Source: Pomphorhynchus laevis (lineage: Eukaryota; Acanthocephala; Palaeacanthocephala; Echinorhynchida; Pomphorhynchidae). Taken from it: DNA of 64,000 nucleotides. The first letter of the stretch is position 1; each line of letters opens with the position of its first letter. The stretch covers positions 1-64,000 of the forward strand of contig WNNJ02001572.1 of the NCBI GenBank assembly GCA_012934845.2. The letters are read 5' to 3'. A program made the position numbers and the translations under genes. This document shows, in pieces, positions 1-11,436 of this stretch. The notes beneath the pieces are model-generated. The model saw only the letters and a list, made by a program, of their open reading frames with translations, had not been told where the DNA came from and did no database searches.

Positions 1-134
1 TGTTGAATTTAATCATACTGTAAATAACTTGAAAAAGAGCGGTTGCGCTCGAAACGTTTTACAGTCTTGTTGAATTTAATCATACTGTTAATAACTTGAA
101 AAAGAGCGGTTGCGCTCGAAACGTTGTAATTTTA
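1..134 (+). repeat. 67-bp tandem repeat with a hammerhead-like hairpin
   Basis: Two head-to-tail copies of a 67-bp unit (starts at 1 and 68). Each carries a hairpin with a five-base-pair stem GAGCG/CGCTC and loop GTTG followed directly by GAAAC (about 29-55 and 97-122). Stem II followed by GAAA is half of a hammerhead-ribozyme core, but the preceding bases read TTGAAAA rather than CTGANGA, so the core is degenerate. Similar hairpins mark ends of Penelope-like elements. The assignment is inference. Confidence 0.5.
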
Positions 135-176
135 AAGAAAAAATATATATTTCCAAACTCTGCTTCAATTAATACT

Positions 177-178
<2 letters not shown>

Positions 179-262
<84 letters not shown>
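179..262. repeat. (TA)n microsatellite
   Basis: Uninterrupted AT dinucleotide repeat of about 80 bp between two hammerhead-like hairpins. It creates spurious YIYIYI reading frames on both strands. Confidence 0.95.
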
Positions 263-288
263 TAATACAATATTGCGTGGAACTCCCA

Positions 289-313
289 CTGAAGAAGGGC
301 TGTGCCCGAAAGC
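289..313 (+). other. hammerhead-like core with CTGAAGA
   Basis: CTGAAGA fits the hammerhead CUGANGA box. It is followed by one unpaired A, a GGGC/GCCC stem with loop TGT, then GAAA. Stems I and III are not obvious. It lies directly downstream of the first TA microsatellite, a common setting for PLE-type termini. Confidence 0.4.
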
Positions 314-447
314 TATGGAAATTTAAATAATATACACTGCTTTTTTTTGCTTTAATTGTGCTAGTTTTAACTAAACAACTAACAATTTATTCCTGAATCG
401 TTAAATGGACGATCCTGGCGCTAACCGGTTTGAACTCAAACAATCAA

Positions 448-557
<110 letters not shown>

Positions 558-760
558 CTTTGTTGGACACCAAATGGTGTACTCGTAAATAAATTATTAT
601 GTTTTCCTCACAAGGAGGCATAAACACCAATCAGTATTATCTTGGTCTGATCAGTATATCTTCATCAGACTAAGAAATTGAACCGAATTATTCTTGCATT
701 ATTCAAAGTCGCTACGTATGCCAAGTCATCCTATGTGTGACGACAAACTTCACCACAACG

Positions 761-793
761 GTATACGCGTTTCGCTCTAACGGAGCTCATCAG
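761..793 (-). ncRNA. hammerhead ribozyme-like core
   Basis: On the minus strand the order is CTGATGA (793-787), a 4-bp stem GCTC/GAGC with loop CGTTA, GAAA (773-770), then an ACG/CGT stem III candidate closed by CGTATAC and ending in GTT. CUGAUGA, stem II and GAAA are all intact. I could not find a good stem I partner around the predicted cleavage position, so activity is uncertain. It lies downstream, on the same strand, of the PLE reverse-transcriptase remnant at 1475-2095, which is where PLE terminal repeats carry hammerheads in known examples. Confidence 0.6.
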
Positions 794-799
794 TACTGT

Positions 800-1472
800 G
801 ACTTCTCTAATTATCTATAGGTACCTTAACACACGCTTAAACAATGTCTAAAGCTCGAAAAAAAGAACTATCCTCAATCTGCATCGTCAGAGATAATTTA
901 GCATAAGCTCTGTGCATGGCAGTGCGGATTGCAGTTTAACCATGTATCAGGCACTAAAATCCTTTTAATAGAAATTCTGTAATTTTATAAATGTGCTGTT
1001 TATAAGTTGTAGTTTCTTTACACGTGTAAATACATTGAAGAGTTTAGATGAATTTTCCTTTTGTTAAGATAAATGGTATATATGTTCTGTGTTAGTTGTT
1101 TATCTAGTTTATCCTTTTTGGATTATGAAACTTATTGCATACCTCTATTTCCTTACAGCATTTGCACTTCTTAAGATTTCACGGTTTGCTTCCACATTGT
1201 TGATAAATTTTATTGAAGTTAATTATCTCTCTTGTTTGAAAGCTATTTTTGGCGTCTGTTAGTATTATTTACTGTTAGTATTATCGAGAAAGTTAAATGC
1301 CTTTTGCAACATCATCTTGTTATCTTTTAAGCTCTGGACGATATGTAAATTGTGCATAAAACTTGTTTTCGTTTTATTTTCCTCGTGTTGTCTTCAAAAG
1401 AGTTATAGTTTACTCCTTGTATCTTTCTTTGGATTTGTTTTATTTTGTATCCTCGCTCTTTTATTTATTTAG
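800..1472 (-). other. AT-rich stretch, probable 3' part of the adjacent PLE
   Basis: No convincing gene on either strand. It lies between the PLE reverse-transcriptase remnant and the hammerhead-like core, so by position it should hold the linker and C-terminal part of that element. I could not recognise a GIY-YIG domain in it. Confidence 0.3.
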
Positions 1473-1474
1473 TC

Positions 1475-2095
1475 AGTTTGTGAAGATTTTTGATGTATTC
1501 GCTAGTCGTTGAGCATATATTTTTATGCGTATTACTTGATTTTCAATAACTAACTGTTTTACTTTATTTGGCATACAACTTCGTGGATGGAGTAGAGATA
1601 TAGTGCCCTCAAATTTGTGATGTACAGTTGTTTGACATTTGTTACCGTCATCTTTCAACGTTTCTACTTCTAGAAATGTAACTTTGAATTGCATGTGTGA
1701 ATTTTAATGAATTGTTCAAGATTTTTCATGCTATGCGTCCATACGATGACAATATCATCTATGTACCGCCTCCAACGGTTTATTTACAGATATTTTAAGC
1801 ATTAGTCCTTCTACGTGAGCTATATAGAGTCCAGCAAATACTTGGGCCACAAGACTTCCAATCGATGTACCTATTTGTTGGTGATATTTACATTCATCGA
1901 ATGTAAACGTACTTGACTTTAGAACGAGTTCAAGAAGCCTTATGTTTTTATCTATTTCATCATCTTTATCGATTAGTGTTTATGTTTGATACTTGTGTAT
2001 ATTTTTACGATGGACATAGAGTCTTTATTCACAAGCATCAAACTTGATCATGGTATTGAAGCCATACGGAAAGTACTCCATAATATTTTGATAAT
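1475..2095 (-). mobile_element. Penelope-like element reverse transcriptase remnant (lineage 1)
   Basis: Minus-strand translation in two frames shows PLE reverse-transcriptase motifs. FTFDECKYHQQIGTSIGS (about 1970-1860) corresponds to the PLE segment before the usual MGSPLGP block, and RYIDDIVIVW (about 1780-1745) is the catalytic palm motif. Between them is AQVFAGLYIAHVE, equivalent to the helix after motif B'. The frame changes between the two blocks and there are several stops downstream, so this is a decayed copy. PLEs encode a reverse transcriptase related to telomerase, often with a GIY-YIG nuclease. None is visible next to this copy. Confidence 0.75.
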
Positions 2096-2374
2096 GCAAA
2101 ATATGGAGTAAAATAACATTATAAAGTAGTAGCGCTCGTGAACGAACGCTACTAAGCATTATCGATATGGGGTAGAATACCCACATTATACGCAAATATC
2201 GTAAACGTGCTTATGGACAAGCTAAAGAGTCTAAACGTGCTTTTAGGATGTTGGTAAGCGAAACAACACATGACTTAAGTTTGTAATATGAACACACGTT
2301 CATATTGCATTAATATTATTAACTTTGTGTATCCTAAGCATAAATTTGTGATTTGATTATTTTAAATTTACAAA

Positions 2375-2776
2375 GTGTGTACAAATCATGCAATAGTTTA
2401 TATTTCCCGACGTCCAATTATCGCATCATCATATTTTATTGTAAGCGGAACAAAGCCAAACCAGGGATGTGTTTTAACAAGAGGAAGAAAAATTTTAATA
2501 GATCGATGGAATATGTTATCAAATGACAGTTATTTACCCAAGAAATTAATTGTGCAAGGAAATTACGATAGACTGAAAATGCAACCGATTGCTGATGATC
2601 GAGTAAATCCAGTTTACAGATGTGTCAAGGAATACTCTCAAAACATGAGTACAATTGCCAAATTATACAGTGCCTTATCTTTAACTCCAATGGCTGATGG
2701 TATGACTATACATACGACGATAATGTGTGCTCGTAACAACATTTTCAAAACGTATTTGCGTAACTTTGACAACTAG
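2375..2776 (+). CDS. ASAH1-like: acid ceramidase, C-terminal exon (partial gene)
   Basis: The 133-codon frame matches the C-terminal beta-subunit region of acid ceramidase, the lysosomal N-terminal-nucleophile amidase that splits ceramide into sphingosine and fatty acid. Recognisable blocks are ASSYFIVSGT (18-26), GCVLTR (31-36), NYDR (63-66) and DDR (74-76), then the KLYSALS and TIHTT blocks and a final KTYLRNF. Asn63 and Arg76 keep the 13-residue spacing of the human active-site Asn320 and Arg333. The catalytic cysteine and earlier exons are not seen; a PLE lies upstream. The first 14 residues are unmatched, so the true exon probably starts at an AG acceptor near 2387-2389, not at this ATG. 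AATAAA at 2870-2875, about 94 bp past the stop, supports a real terminal exon. It could also be an isolated pseudogene fragment. Confidence 0.8.
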   Translation: MCTNHAIVYISRRPIIASSYFIVSGTKPNQGCVLTRGRKILIDRWNMLSNDSYLPKKLIVQGNYDRLKMQPIADDRVNPVYRCVKEYSQNMSTIAKLYSALSLTPMADGMTIHTTIMCARNNIFKTYLRNFDN

Positions 2777-3439
2777 CCATGGTGATGATAAATCAAATTT
2801 CCTAAATTCCCTTTCATTGTTATGTAATTTTTAAAGATGTCCATCAAGCAACTGAGCTTTAAATATGTTAATAAAAAATGTTAATTTCTTTTAATTTGCA
2901 TCATCAGATAAAACGAACAATTCAATGGAAATGCATCTTTAATTTAATCTATGATAAAAAATTAATTTATCATTTATTAATTTAGTAATTATTAATTTAT
3001 TATTAATTTAATGAACTAAATTAATAATTTAAATTTTATTTAATTTAGTGTTTTAAAGTCAATAATATACTGTAAAATATAACGTGGAATTGGTTTAAAT
3101 ATTACGTACTGTTAAAAGCTTTAACTTAGCGATGAGTAAAAATATACACTAAATCAATTTACTTATTTATTAACGATATTTCAGCCTACTGACATCACGA
3201 GGACTGCCATAAATTTAAATCAACTTACAGTAACTTGCTTTACTTTTCTGATTCAAATAACAATACTACGTTTATATAATAATGCTACAACGGTTTGTTA
3301 ATTGCATAACAAACCGTTGATACATCAGATTTTCTTAAAAACCAATAAGCATGTACCTAATAAGATAAAACAGATCTTACAATTGAAAACAATAAACAGA
3401 AACAGCCTATCCTAGTCTTCGATGATAGTCTTCTATATC
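2777..3439. other. AT-rich intergenic DNA downstream of the ceramidase exon
   Basis: Contains the putative polyadenylation signal at 2870-2875 and tracts of alternating TTAAT/ATTAA. I see no gene or element in the rest. Confidence 0.6.
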
Positions 3440-4620
3440 ACAGAAGGATCTGGCCCTATAGGCAAACACCTACGCGACCCTTTCCGATTGAACCAATCAA
3501 GGTCTGCCACACACCAGCGATCTCAATCGCAGCGCACGATGGTCGGTAGTCTCGACTTGAGGAGCTTCAGAAATCTTAGGATTTGCAATGGTGGACGGCA
3601 TCTTTAGAAGACCAATCCCAAGATTGTCCAGGTGCACCAAAGGCGAACCTAAGCACTCCCACTTAATGTCAGATGTTGGGCTTGTTTCATGCCCACCTAG
3701 ATTTCAGGATAGTCTTAAATCTATTCAAGTCGGATCTGAAGTTCCATTTAACCGTAATGGTAAACCCCAGGTATTTTACTAGATGTGTTAAAGACCGGTA
3801 GGGATTAATTGCTAAAAATGGAGGAAAAAGAATAGATTGCTAGTCTCTTTAGCTTTTTGGTAATATGGCGTCATGAAAGACAACTATTTGCGATTTCGAG
3901 AATTTAGAAGATTGGATGGGGATAACTTATCTTTTAATCTTAAAAAGAACTGGCTGGTTTTAAAAACTAAATATTTGCACCTGCATCCAGAAAACAGCAA
4001 TGTGGTATCATCAGCGTTTACCACTAGATGTTGATCACGTTAAAATGGTTTTAATAGAACAATGGAGGCAGCAAAAAATAAGATTGGAGAAAGTGGGGAC
4101 CCTTGAGGCCATCTGTAATTGGATAGAACTGACTAGCATAAGAATCTTCCTCATAAAAATATCGCTTGGTATACAGTAATATCTCCACACTGTTAGCAAT
4201 TCTCACATGCAACCCGAGAGACCAGAGAGAAGATAACAAAGGGAATAGAGATACGGTCAAAATCAAATGAAAAGTTAAGAAAGACAGTCACAACAAGCTG
4301 ATGGCTGTTTTCTTGACAAAACTGGTGCACTTCACCTATTCCAGAATAAACCGAACGACATTTTACAAACCCATAAAAACCTGGTGGGATTAAATGTCGC
4401 CTACTTAAATGATCGCGGATTTTACGAGCAAGCGCTTTTTCGTGAATGAAAATGAGATAGTTTTGAATCGAAATGAGCCGCATGTCTTTAGAACGTGTGA
4501 CAGGTTTTTTTCTGGTAAAAAAGTCGACGCCTTTTTTCTTTGGTAAAAAAGTAGACGACAATATCAGATTGTGAGGCTAAAAGCATAGTGATGGCGACCT
4601 CCTATCTCTGACTATCCGAT
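3440..4620 (-). mobile_element. LINE-A copy 1, 3' fragment of ORF2
   Basis: Minus-strand remnant of the reverse-transcriptase half of LINE-A. It runs from the segment encoding QRKEVAITML (4610) through HGFVKCRSVYS and FLNFSFDFDRIS (motif A region, 4390-4250) to the end of the C-terminal domain. The reading frame is broken several times. Its 5' end abuts the 3' end of copy 2, so copies 1 and 2 lie head to tail on the minus strand. Confidence 0.85.
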
Positions 4621-4656
4621 GGTTGCATCGGCATTACAGTAAAATCGTAAACTCAT

Positions 4657-7610
4657 AATAATAAAGACTTTATTAAATATACCAAAATATAGCATGCAAG
4701 AATAAAAAAAAGTAGGTCATAACAAACTCAGATAAAAGATGACAGAAGTTCCCTTTGTTTTTTTTCATCTTCCCTATCTCTTTCATGGCCTCAGGTCCAG
4801 GGGGATCTGAGCCCCCAACCGATCCAACACGCCGCCTTCCGACTGAACCACCCAGGGTCTTTCACCCCCCCCCCGAAGAATCCAATCGGCTTTGAATAGG
4901 TTAATAGAGGCAGCAAGATATAAGATAGGAGAGAGGGAGGCCTTGAGGCACACCCGTAGTAGGGTAGAACTGACGCGCATCAGGGTCGTCTTCATAGTAA
5001 AATCGCTAGGTATACAGCAGGATTTCCACTCTGTTCACAATTCTCGCAGGCAACCCGAGGGAACTGAGAGAAGAGATCACAAAAGGAATGGAGATGCGGT
5101 CAAATGCAGCAGAAAAGTCGAGGAAAATAGCCACAACTAGACGATGGCTATTATCCCGAAAAAACTGCTTCACCTTACCAACTGCTGAATAAACCGAGCG
5201 ACCTTTGACGAACCAATGAAAACCTGGAGGGATCAAATTACGCCTAATTAAATGGTCGCGGATTTTACGCGCAAGCACTTTTTCGTATATCGACACGAGG
5301 GCATTTTGAATTGAAATGGGTCGCAGATCTTTAGGGCATGAGCAGGATTTTTTCTTAGGAATAAAAACACGCTTAGTAATATTGATGCCTGCTACATCGG
5401 ATGGGGAGGCTAAAAGCATCGTGACGGCCACCTCTCTTCTTGATCAGCTGTCAAATGCTGACAGACCCGAGAAGAAAGTGGAACGACGGATTTGGAGATG
5501 CCGGGAGTAGACCCTAGGAGTTAAGGATATCCGTAACAGATAGATCCCTACTCCTAAAGTTACACCAAGGCGGGATTGGTTGAGGTGATAGAGTGGCTTC
5601 ATAGTTGAGTAGGGCTAGTGCCTCTTCCAAAACTTTATCAAGGCCAACATTCCCTATCCAACCCAATGCTCTATCCATCCAGCAAACAAACTTCTCCTTC
5701 TTGAAAATCTTCCAAAAGGAAGACTGAGAAGGATTAAGGCGAGCAATACTCGTCCTATCCCTACTCAGCTGGAACCTATATCTGGTGCTCCAGTATTCAT
5801 TCGAGAGAGCCTCTCTGGCGGAAACAGAGAGATTAGAAAGGTTAAGCAATTTCGCTAGGGCCTTAAGTTTCGTCGGAGTAGGATTGTATATACGACCTTT
5901 ATAGGTAGTCGATAGAATCGCGGTAGCTTGCGAAAAGAGGTAGGTTTTAAATTCGGTCAGACTCTCATTTTCTTTTAGGGGAAAGTGTTGGATAGCCGCC
6001 TGAAAGAAGGCCACTCTGATAGGATCAAAGTTAAACCTTCTGCGAAGCAACATATCTTCCTCAATTCTCCAAAGAATTATGTCATGAGAGGTGGACAATT
6101 GCTGGCGCGACTGCTCCGTGCAGAAGGGTTTTAACAACCACCTAGAGTTAAGCAGTAGAATGTCGAGGATAGAATTTGTTGATGTGCAATGACAGGTAGG
6201 TGACGAGGGTTTGTGAATAAGATAACCGTTCCTAGCTCTGCGAAGTGCTGCATTGATCCAACGACCAGTTCTGTCGTTGAAATCCCCAAGTATTATGTCA
6301 TAACCGCTGTCAATAATACTATCACGGAGGTCACGGTTCTTGTGAATCTCCTCTGGACGGATGTAGACATTGGCTAGACTTATGCGTTTACCGTTCTTAC
6401 TGAGTGAAACTACTAAACAAGAAAGGGCTTGACATGAGTAGTTTAATATGAGGGAGGACCTTAAGGAGCACTTAACTAATGTCAAGAGTCCTTGAGATGA
6501 AGAGAAGTGAGGTGGGGTTATGTACGGAGTATATTGGGAACAGATATGCTTCGGGATAAATCGAGTAATGTCCGGAGGAGACGGATAGACCGCGTCTCCC
6601 GAACGACTATAACATCTGCATCTCTAACAGATAGAAGTCTAAGGGCAGAAGCACCTCCCGAGTTCCACTGAAGGATATTCAGTGAAAAAGGCTCACGAGT
6701 ACTCTGCATTGTGATGGATTTGTTGGATGGGGGATTGCCTACCTAGACAAAGCTAGGTGCAGGAAGGTTGCCCTTCCCACCACTAGCCCCCTCCAAGGAA
6801 GGTACTTGCCCCTTCAAGTACCTTCCTTGGAGGGGGCTAGTGGAGGAAGAGATAGACAAGAGGCTAATCCGCAAATACCACATGTAGGGATCCCACTGCA
6901 GCTGGAAGCCCAGTGTCCCCATTTGTGACATCGGCTGCAGTGGTGGTAGGTTAATTCGTCTATTTCGGTTATTGAGAACCGAATGTTGAACCCGATAAAT
7001 GGTTTTGATGACGATTATGATAGAGTTTCAGCTAACTCCACTGGCGCACTACAAAATCTAACTGGGATAGGGTTCCCATCCCTACTAACGATTGGTCTTA
7101 GACTAGAAACTTTGAAGGTCGCCCTAAACGATTGCTTGTCATCTTCATCCATTGAACATGGCAGATTGGTAACTTTGATCGAAGCCAGGATAGGCTTTAT
7201 GGTAAGTTCACCGTACTCTTTAAGATTTTCGGAAAAATATTCCGCGTATTTCATTGCGAGATCAGATGTTACAAAAGAAATTTTCACCTCGGATGGGTGT
7301 ATCTTTACAGAATTAAATAAAATCCTGTTCATATATAGAAGCGAGAAATTTCTCAGAAATTTATTGTACAGTTGATTCCTTTCTATAGGTCTTGTTACTT
7401 TAATTAAAATCAAGTTCCTCTTTTTAGGGATGGGGGAAGCACCTCCCCATCGCCTGTAGATAACAAAACATTACTGACCTTATCGCTGTGACGTTGAGTT
7501 GAAGAGCATTCAGTACAAACCTCTTTTTCGGTTGGAATTCTGTTAGAATTTGCTTGAAATTGAACATTGTTTGATACTCCGACAATTTGTTCGCTCGTGC
7601 AAATTTTTTT
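4657..7610 (-). mobile_element. LINE-A copy 2, near full length with internal deletion
   Basis: Contains both ORFs on the minus strand. ORF1 N-terminal domain is at 7413-7015 and the ORF1 end at 6931-6743. ORF2 starts with MQSTREPFSLNILQWNS at 6709; endonuclease motifs LGDFNDRTGRW and LDILLL lie in 6485-5514. Reverse-transcriptase blocks HWFVKGRSVYS and FLDFSAAFDRIS lie in 5431-5006. In the last block the coding sequence jumps from YLAASINLF directly to ADWILRGG, so roughly 0.5 kb, including the YADD palm motif, is deleted near 4895. The 3' end carries AATAAAGTCTTTATTATTA at about 4657-4675. A 29-bp snap-back palindrome interrupts ORF1 at 6780-6843. Confidence 0.9.
6780..6843. repeat. tight palindrome inside LINE-A ORF1
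   Basis: Perfect 29-bp arms (6780-6808 and 6815-6843) around a 6-nt loop. The sister copy at 50270 has only one arm, so the second arm is a local inverted duplication. Confidence 0.85.
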
Positions 7611-7713
7611 TAACAGTTTACTTATAATTCAATTGCAAAGAACTTAGATAGAAACAAAATCGTAAACTGTATTTATGATGGCTAACGCATTTGTGCATAT
7701 CACTACCATTTAA

Positions 7714-7726
7714 ATTATAGAGTACA
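7714..7726 (+). repeat. target-site duplication, left copy
   Basis: ATTATAGAGTACA here recurs exactly at 11573-11585, immediately flanking LINE-A copy 3. Sequence outside and inside the two copies does not match, as expected for a target duplication. Confidence 0.8.
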
Positions 7727-7739
7727 TTCGGAAAAATTC

Positions 7740-8944
7740 ATGATTAAATTTAGCATGTCGGAGCGTTCAAAGAACTCAATGAAAACTAATTTTCCTGCCA
7801 ATGCAATAAACGAGGTAAGTGGAGATTTAGCTTCTCTTGAATATATTCCGGAGGGTGAACTTCCCCCGGTACCAAAATTATCCAACCTGGTGATTATCAG
7901 ACTTTTGGTGCCTCTGGAAAGGCAGAACATGTTCAATGTTTTTATAAGAGGCTTTGCCCATCGATTTAAAAAAGGATATTGTTCAATGCGATTAAATATT
8001 ATGAATCTGAGATTAAAATCTCATTCTGCACTCCTGATCTCGCAATGTCGTACGTCGACTACTTTAAAAAAGAGCATTCGGAACAAGGTATAATTGCTTC
8101 CAAACCAATCCTGGCAACAATAAAGATAAATAATATGCCCACATACATTTCAGAAGAAGATATATCAGTCCTAGAAACTGATTACAAAATCTCTAACGTG
8201 CGCTTTATAAAAGGGATTAAAGGCTTCCCAATTCCCGTGGCGTTCTGCAATGCCCCGGTTGATGAAGCTCTAAAACTATCGATTTCGACATGCAATCCTT
8301 TTATGGGGTATAATTTGAGATTTTCAATAATCGAAACCGACTCACTAACGTACCCTCACTACAACAATTGTCATCAGTGGGGGCATTGGTCCACTGGATG
8401 TTCTTTACCACATAAGTGCGGCGTGTGTGGTACAACTGCTATACATCCTGAGAAGTGCGAAAGTAAGCCATTTTGCGCAAACTGCGGTGGTGAGCACCCC
8501 GCATGGTCAAAAAAGTGTAAAATCTTTAAAGCGTATCAAAAGAGACACAGGAGTGTGACAGCAAAACCGACTAGCTTCGTGGAAGCTGTCTCGTCTAACA
8601 AGAAAGACGACAGGATGCCAGACACGGAAATTCTTAAACTTATTGAAATGCAGCATCAGGCATCAATGATTCAACTTGAAAAATTAGTCCAAAAATTGGT
8701 GGGTCAATTAGCGGAATCCTTCCGTTCTCCTCCTTCTGGGAAGACCAACAATATTAAGAAGCCACCAAAATCTAAGAAACGAAACGGGTCAGCGCTGAGC
8801 ATAGCCGTTCTGAAGCTTGCTCGGAAGGATTCGATCTGGGCTATGGCTAACGAGGGAAATGAAGATATCGCCCGTGGGCAAGCGACTCCATTTGTCGTGA
8901 CGGGAAGCGGTAAAGGTGACCTTTCCGCCTCTAGTTGCGACTAG
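7740..8944 (+). pseudogene. LINE-A copy 3 ORF1, gag-like nucleic-acid-binding protein
   Basis: ORF1 proteins of this kind coat the element RNA. The N-terminal part (7740-7970: VPKLSNLVIIRLLVPLER, QNMFNVFIRGF) is in a different frame from the remainder (7979-8944, 321 codons), so one frameshift near 7970-7980 separates them. A knuckle region at 8340-8520 contains CHQWGHWSTGC, CGVC and CANCGGEHPAWSKKC. The first knuckle has lost its first cysteine (Tyr here; the copy at 50055 has the canonical CSRCHKWGHWASSC). A glutamine-rich, coiled-coil-like stretch follows. The stop at 8944 lies 34 bp before the ORF2 ATG. Confidence 0.85.
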
Positions 8945-8978
8945 GTGGAGGGCGTCCCACTTCGGTAACACTTACGCA

Positions 8979-11436
8979 ATGGGAAGTAATCAAGGACCTT
9001 TTTCACTGAATATCCTTCAGTGGAATTCGGGAGGTGCTTCCGCCCTTAGCCTTCTATCTGGTAGAGATGCAGATGTTATAGTCCTTCAGGAGACGCGGTC
9101 TATCCGTCTCCCCCAGGATATTACTCGATTTATCCCTAAGCACATATACACCCACTTTACTCCTTACATAACCCCCTCACTCCTCTTCATCTCAAGGTCT
9201 TTTAACCCTAGTAAAAAGCTCATTAAGATCATCCCTTATATTAAACTACTCTTGTCCAGCCCTATCTTGTTTAGCTATATCACTTTGTAAGAACGGTAAG
9301 CGTATAAGCATAGCCAATGTCTATATTCGGCCAGGAGAAATTCACAAGAACCGTGACCTCCTGGATCAAATATTGGGGAGCGGTTATGACATGTTACTTG
9401 GTGACTTCAACGACAGAACTGGTCGTTGGATTAATGCAGCACTCCGCAGAGCAAGGATCGACTATCTTATTCATAAACCACCTTCCCCAACCTTTCATTG
9501 CTCTACAACAAATTCTCTCCTCGACATATTACTGCTACATAAGATGTGGTTGTTGAAACCCATTTGCACCGAGCAGTCGCATCAACAACAGACCACCTCT
9601 CATGACCTAATTCGCTGGCGGCTAGAGGACGATACGTTGCTTAGAAGAAGGTTTCACTTTGACCCTATTAGAGTGGCCTTCTTTCAGGCAGCTATCCAAC
9701 TCTTCCCCATAATTGGAATTGAGAGTTTGACCGAATTTAATTCCTACCTCTCATCGCAAGCTACCGCGATCCTTTCGACTACCTATAAAGGTCGAATATA
9801 CAATCCTACTCCAACAAAGCTCAAGGTCCTAGCTAAAATGTTACACCTTCCCAATCTCTCTGTTTCCGCCAGACATATCCTCTCGAATGAATATTGGAGC
9901 TCTAGATATAGGCTTCAGCTGAGCAGGGATAGGGCAAGCATTGCTCGCCTAAACCCTTCTCAGGCTTCCTTCTGGAAGATATTCAAGAAGGAGAAGTTTG
10001 TTTGCTGGAAGGATAGAGCCTTGGTTTGGATTGGTAGCATAGGCCTTGACAAAGTTTTAGAGGAGTCACTTTCCTTACATAATTATGGAGCCACTCAATC
10101 TCCCCAACCAATCCCGCCTTGGTGTGACTTCAGGAGTAGGGACTTATCTGTTATAGATATCCTTAACTCCTGGGGACCACTCCCGGGCACCTCCAAATCC
10201 CACGCGCCACTCACCACTCGTGTCTGTCAGCTTTTGACATACAGTCAGAGAAAGGAGGTCGCCATCACAATGCTACTAGCCTCCCCGTCTGACATAGCGG
10301 ACATCAACATCAGCCGTCGAGTTTTTTTACCTAAAAAGAGATTAATCACTTGTCCTAAAGATCTGCGGCCCATCTCGATTCAAAACGCCCTCATATCCAT
10401 CTACGAAAAAGCGCTTGCGCGTAGAATCCGCGTTCATTTATGTAGGCGTAATTTGATCCCACCGAGTTTTCATGGGTTTGTCAAAGGGCGCTCGGTCCAT
10501 TCAGCAATTGGTGAAGTGCATCAGTTTTGTCAGGATAATAGTCATCAGCTTGCTGTGGCTGTTTTTCTTGATTTTTCAGCTGCATTTGACCGGATCTCCA
10601 TTCCCTTCGTTATCTTCTTTCTCAGGTCCCTCGGATTGCCTGCGAGAATTGTTAACAGGGTGGATATATTGCTGTACACCAAGCGGTTCTACTATGAAGA
10701 CGACCCTGATGCGCGTCAGTTCTACCCTATTACGGGTGTACCTCAAGGATCCCCACTTTCTCCTATCTTATATCTTGCTGCATCCATTGTTCTATTCAAG
10801 AATTTTAAACGTGATCAACATCTAGTGGTATATGCTGATGATACCACAGCCTTGTTCTCTGGACGCAGGTGCAAAGATGTAATCTCTGACATCAGCCGTT
10901 TCTTTTTAAGATTAAAAGACCAGTTGCCCCCATCCAATCTTATTTTAAACTCCTCTAAATCACAGGTGGTAGTCTTTAATGGCGTTCCTGCCACCAAAAA
11001 GAAACTTAAGAGACTAGCACTCTCTGCACTCTCCTCCATTTTGCAGCATCAACCACTCCCCATCTTCACGAGTCGAGTAAAATATCTGGGGTTCACCGTT
11101 ACGGTGAATTGGTCGGCAAAAGCTGACCTGGATAGACTTAAACGTATCCTGAAGAAAGCTAGGTGGGCTCTGAAACGGGCCCAGCATCTGTCATTGAATG
11201 GGATAACCCAAGTGCGCCTCTGGGGTACTTGGGCTATCTCGGGATTAGTCTTCTTCTCACGAGGACGTCCCCCAGAACAAAGACTAAGGTTTCTCAAGCT
11301 CCTCATCTCGAGATTACCAACCATAGTCCGCCTTGACTGGACCCTTAGGTGTGTGAGAGACCCCGAATGGTTCAGTCAGAGGGCGGCGCGCTGGTGTGGC
11401 CGAGGGGCTCAGATCCCTCTGGACCTGAGGCCGTGA
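8979..11436 (+). pseudogene. LINE-A copy 3 ORF2, endonuclease and reverse transcriptase
   Basis: About 819 codons from MGSNQGPFSLNILQWNS. Endonuclease motifs: LQWNSGG, VIVLQETR (catalytic Glu), LGDFNDRTGRW, LDILLL and TSHDLIRW. Reverse-transcriptase motifs: HGFVKGRSVHSAIGE, FLDFSAAFDRIS (motif A Asp), GVPQGSPLSPILY (motif B'), VVYADDTTALFS (motif C catalytic Asp pair), then LILNSSKSQ and YLGFTVTVNWS. It ends IPLDLRP with no RNase H recognised. The only break seen is a frame change between 9290 and 9370 in the endonuclease; the 687-codon reverse-transcriptase frame 9373-11436 is open. These two activities perform target-primed reverse transcription. ORF2 in copies 8 and 10 starts MQSTREPFSLN at the same place. 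Confidence 0.9.

Noticed and set aside
2160-2275. Possible small exon encoding RKYRKRAYGQAKESKRAFR ending at a GTAAGC donor
   Set aside because: Short, AT-rich context and no similarity I recognise; it does not match acid ceramidase upstream of the 2375 exon.
7015-7375. Plus-strand 130-residue frame overlapping LINE-A copy 2 ORF1
   Set aside because: Antisense shadow of the LINE frame; the minus-strand product aligns with ORF1 of other copies.
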